Positions 4,955 through 5,446 of a stretch of DNA of 5,446 nucleotides are shown here, piece by piece (within the stretch, counting starts at the first letter, position 1; the number at the start of each line of letters is the position of its first letter). Under the pieces are notes generated by a model, which had not been told where the DNA came from, ran no database searches, and saw nothing but the letters and a program-made list of their open reading frames with translations. The stretch is from an uncultured Clostridia bacterium. GTDB taxonomy: Bacteria; Bacillota; Clostridia; Oscillospirales; Oscillospiraceae. Where the stretch lies: NCBI GenBank assembly GCA_937893605.1, contig CALBGG010000054.1:1-5446 (forward strand), read 5' to 3'. Both the position numbers and the translations under genes were made by a program.

Positions 4955-5446
4955 ACGTTTCGCTTTCCTTGTTCGGTGTTGCCCTATATGCGTGGTTTTC
5001 CACATACGCCATCATTCTGTTATACAGCAACACATAGAAAAGCAGGGCGAGCATCCCTCCGACAGCGCCCAAAACGGGAGGATCAACATTTTGAAATTTC
5101 AAAGCAATAATCGCTGCAAGCCATAAGATAAAAGCAAGGATATAGCTTGCAACATGCTCTCGCAGCCAATTTTTCTTGAAAAACGCTATTTTTTCTTTGA
5201 ACGTAAAGGTGCTGTTGTTCAGCGCCGTAACAAGATTACTGTCGGCGGCTTTCTGAAAGTCCTCCGCCAAAAGCCGCTGTCCGCTTATAAGCTCGTTGAT
5301 ACTTACATCGAATTCTTTTGACAGCAGCGACAGCATTTCAATATCGGGCATATAATTACCGTTTTCCCAACGGGAAACGGTTTTGTTGCTAACGCCGAGC
5401 TTTTCTCCGAGCTGTGCCTGCGTCAGACCCCGCTCTTTTCGCAGGG
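4953..5446 (-). CDS. XRE-family helix-turn-helix regulator with two C-terminal membrane segments (5' end outside window)
   Basis: The frame is open to the window edge, so the start is not visible; an in-frame ATG at 5351 lies after the recognition helix and is not the start. The 163 visible residues begin LRKERGLTQAQLGEKLGV, a typical Cro/C1-type DNA-binding domain, with the recognition helix around SNKTVSRWENG (19-29) and the usual tail P-D-x-x-x-L-x-x-L-S-x-x-F-x-V-S-I-N-E-L (33-52). Only about 5-10 residues should be missing. After a charged linker come two hydrophobic segments, about 98-117 and 123-141, the latter followed by a short polar tail. This predicts a DNA-binding domain tethered to the membrane with both ends in the cytoplasm. 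Regulators of this build are common in Bacillota, with unknown ligands and targets. No partner gene is visible downstream; any partner would lie beyond the right edge. Confidence 0.9.
   Translation of the reverse strand, partial: LRKERGLTQAQLGEKLGVSNKTVSRWENGNYMPDIEMLSLLSKEFDVSINELISGQRLLAEDFQKAADSNLVTALNNSTFTFKEKIAFFKKNWLREHVASYILAFILWLAAIIALKFQNVDPPVLGAVGGMLALLFYVLLYNRMMAYVENHAYRATPNKESET

Overview
The window looks like chromosome from an anaerobic, moderate-GC Bacillota, probably a gut Clostridia member. The reasons are a pyruvate:ferredoxin/flavodoxin oxidoreductase, strong AGGAGG-type ribosome sites, TTGACA-type promoters, compact intrinsic terminators, and protein styles (short Flavodoxin_4 protein, DUF554, XRE regulator with a membrane tail) typical of that group. 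The lineage is inferred from style; no marker gene is present to prove it.

Layout, left to right. (1) 1-1449, plus: the C-terminal ~480 residues of pyruvate:ferredoxin oxidoreductase, cut by the window edge and closed by a strong terminator. (2) 1545-2015, plus: a separately promoted short flavodoxin-family protein. (3) 2068-2433, minus: a convergent tautomerase-superfamily protein that reads as two fused 4-oxalocrotonate tautomerase units; it shares a hairpin with the flavodoxin gene. (4) 2587-4184, minus: a two-gene operon, a DUF554 membrane protein followed by an EamA/DMT-family transporter, with overlapping stop and start (TGATG). (5) 4323-4406, plus: tRNA-Leu(UAG) with its own promoter and terminator. 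(6) 4407-4952: about 545 bases without an intact recognisable gene. It holds the tRNA terminator, an unrecognised 59-codon open frame on the minus strand, and a decayed 5' fragment of a class I/II aminotransferase gene. (7) 4953-5446, minus: an XRE-family regulator with two C-terminal membrane segments, cut at its 5' end by the window edge.

How the genes relate: the oxidoreductase and flavodoxin are plausibly linked through low-potential electron transfer, but a terminator and a new promoter separate them, so they are neighbours rather than one simple operon. The DUF554 and EamA genes are co-transcribed and probably translationally coupled. The rest are single-gene units. I found no CRISPR array, insertion sequence, prophage, toxin-antitoxin pair or defence cluster. 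Nothing here amounts to a clear new system; the points most worth checking are the fused tautomerase, the aminotransferase remnant with the unexplained antisense frame beside it, and the duplicated promoter element upstream of the tautomerase.
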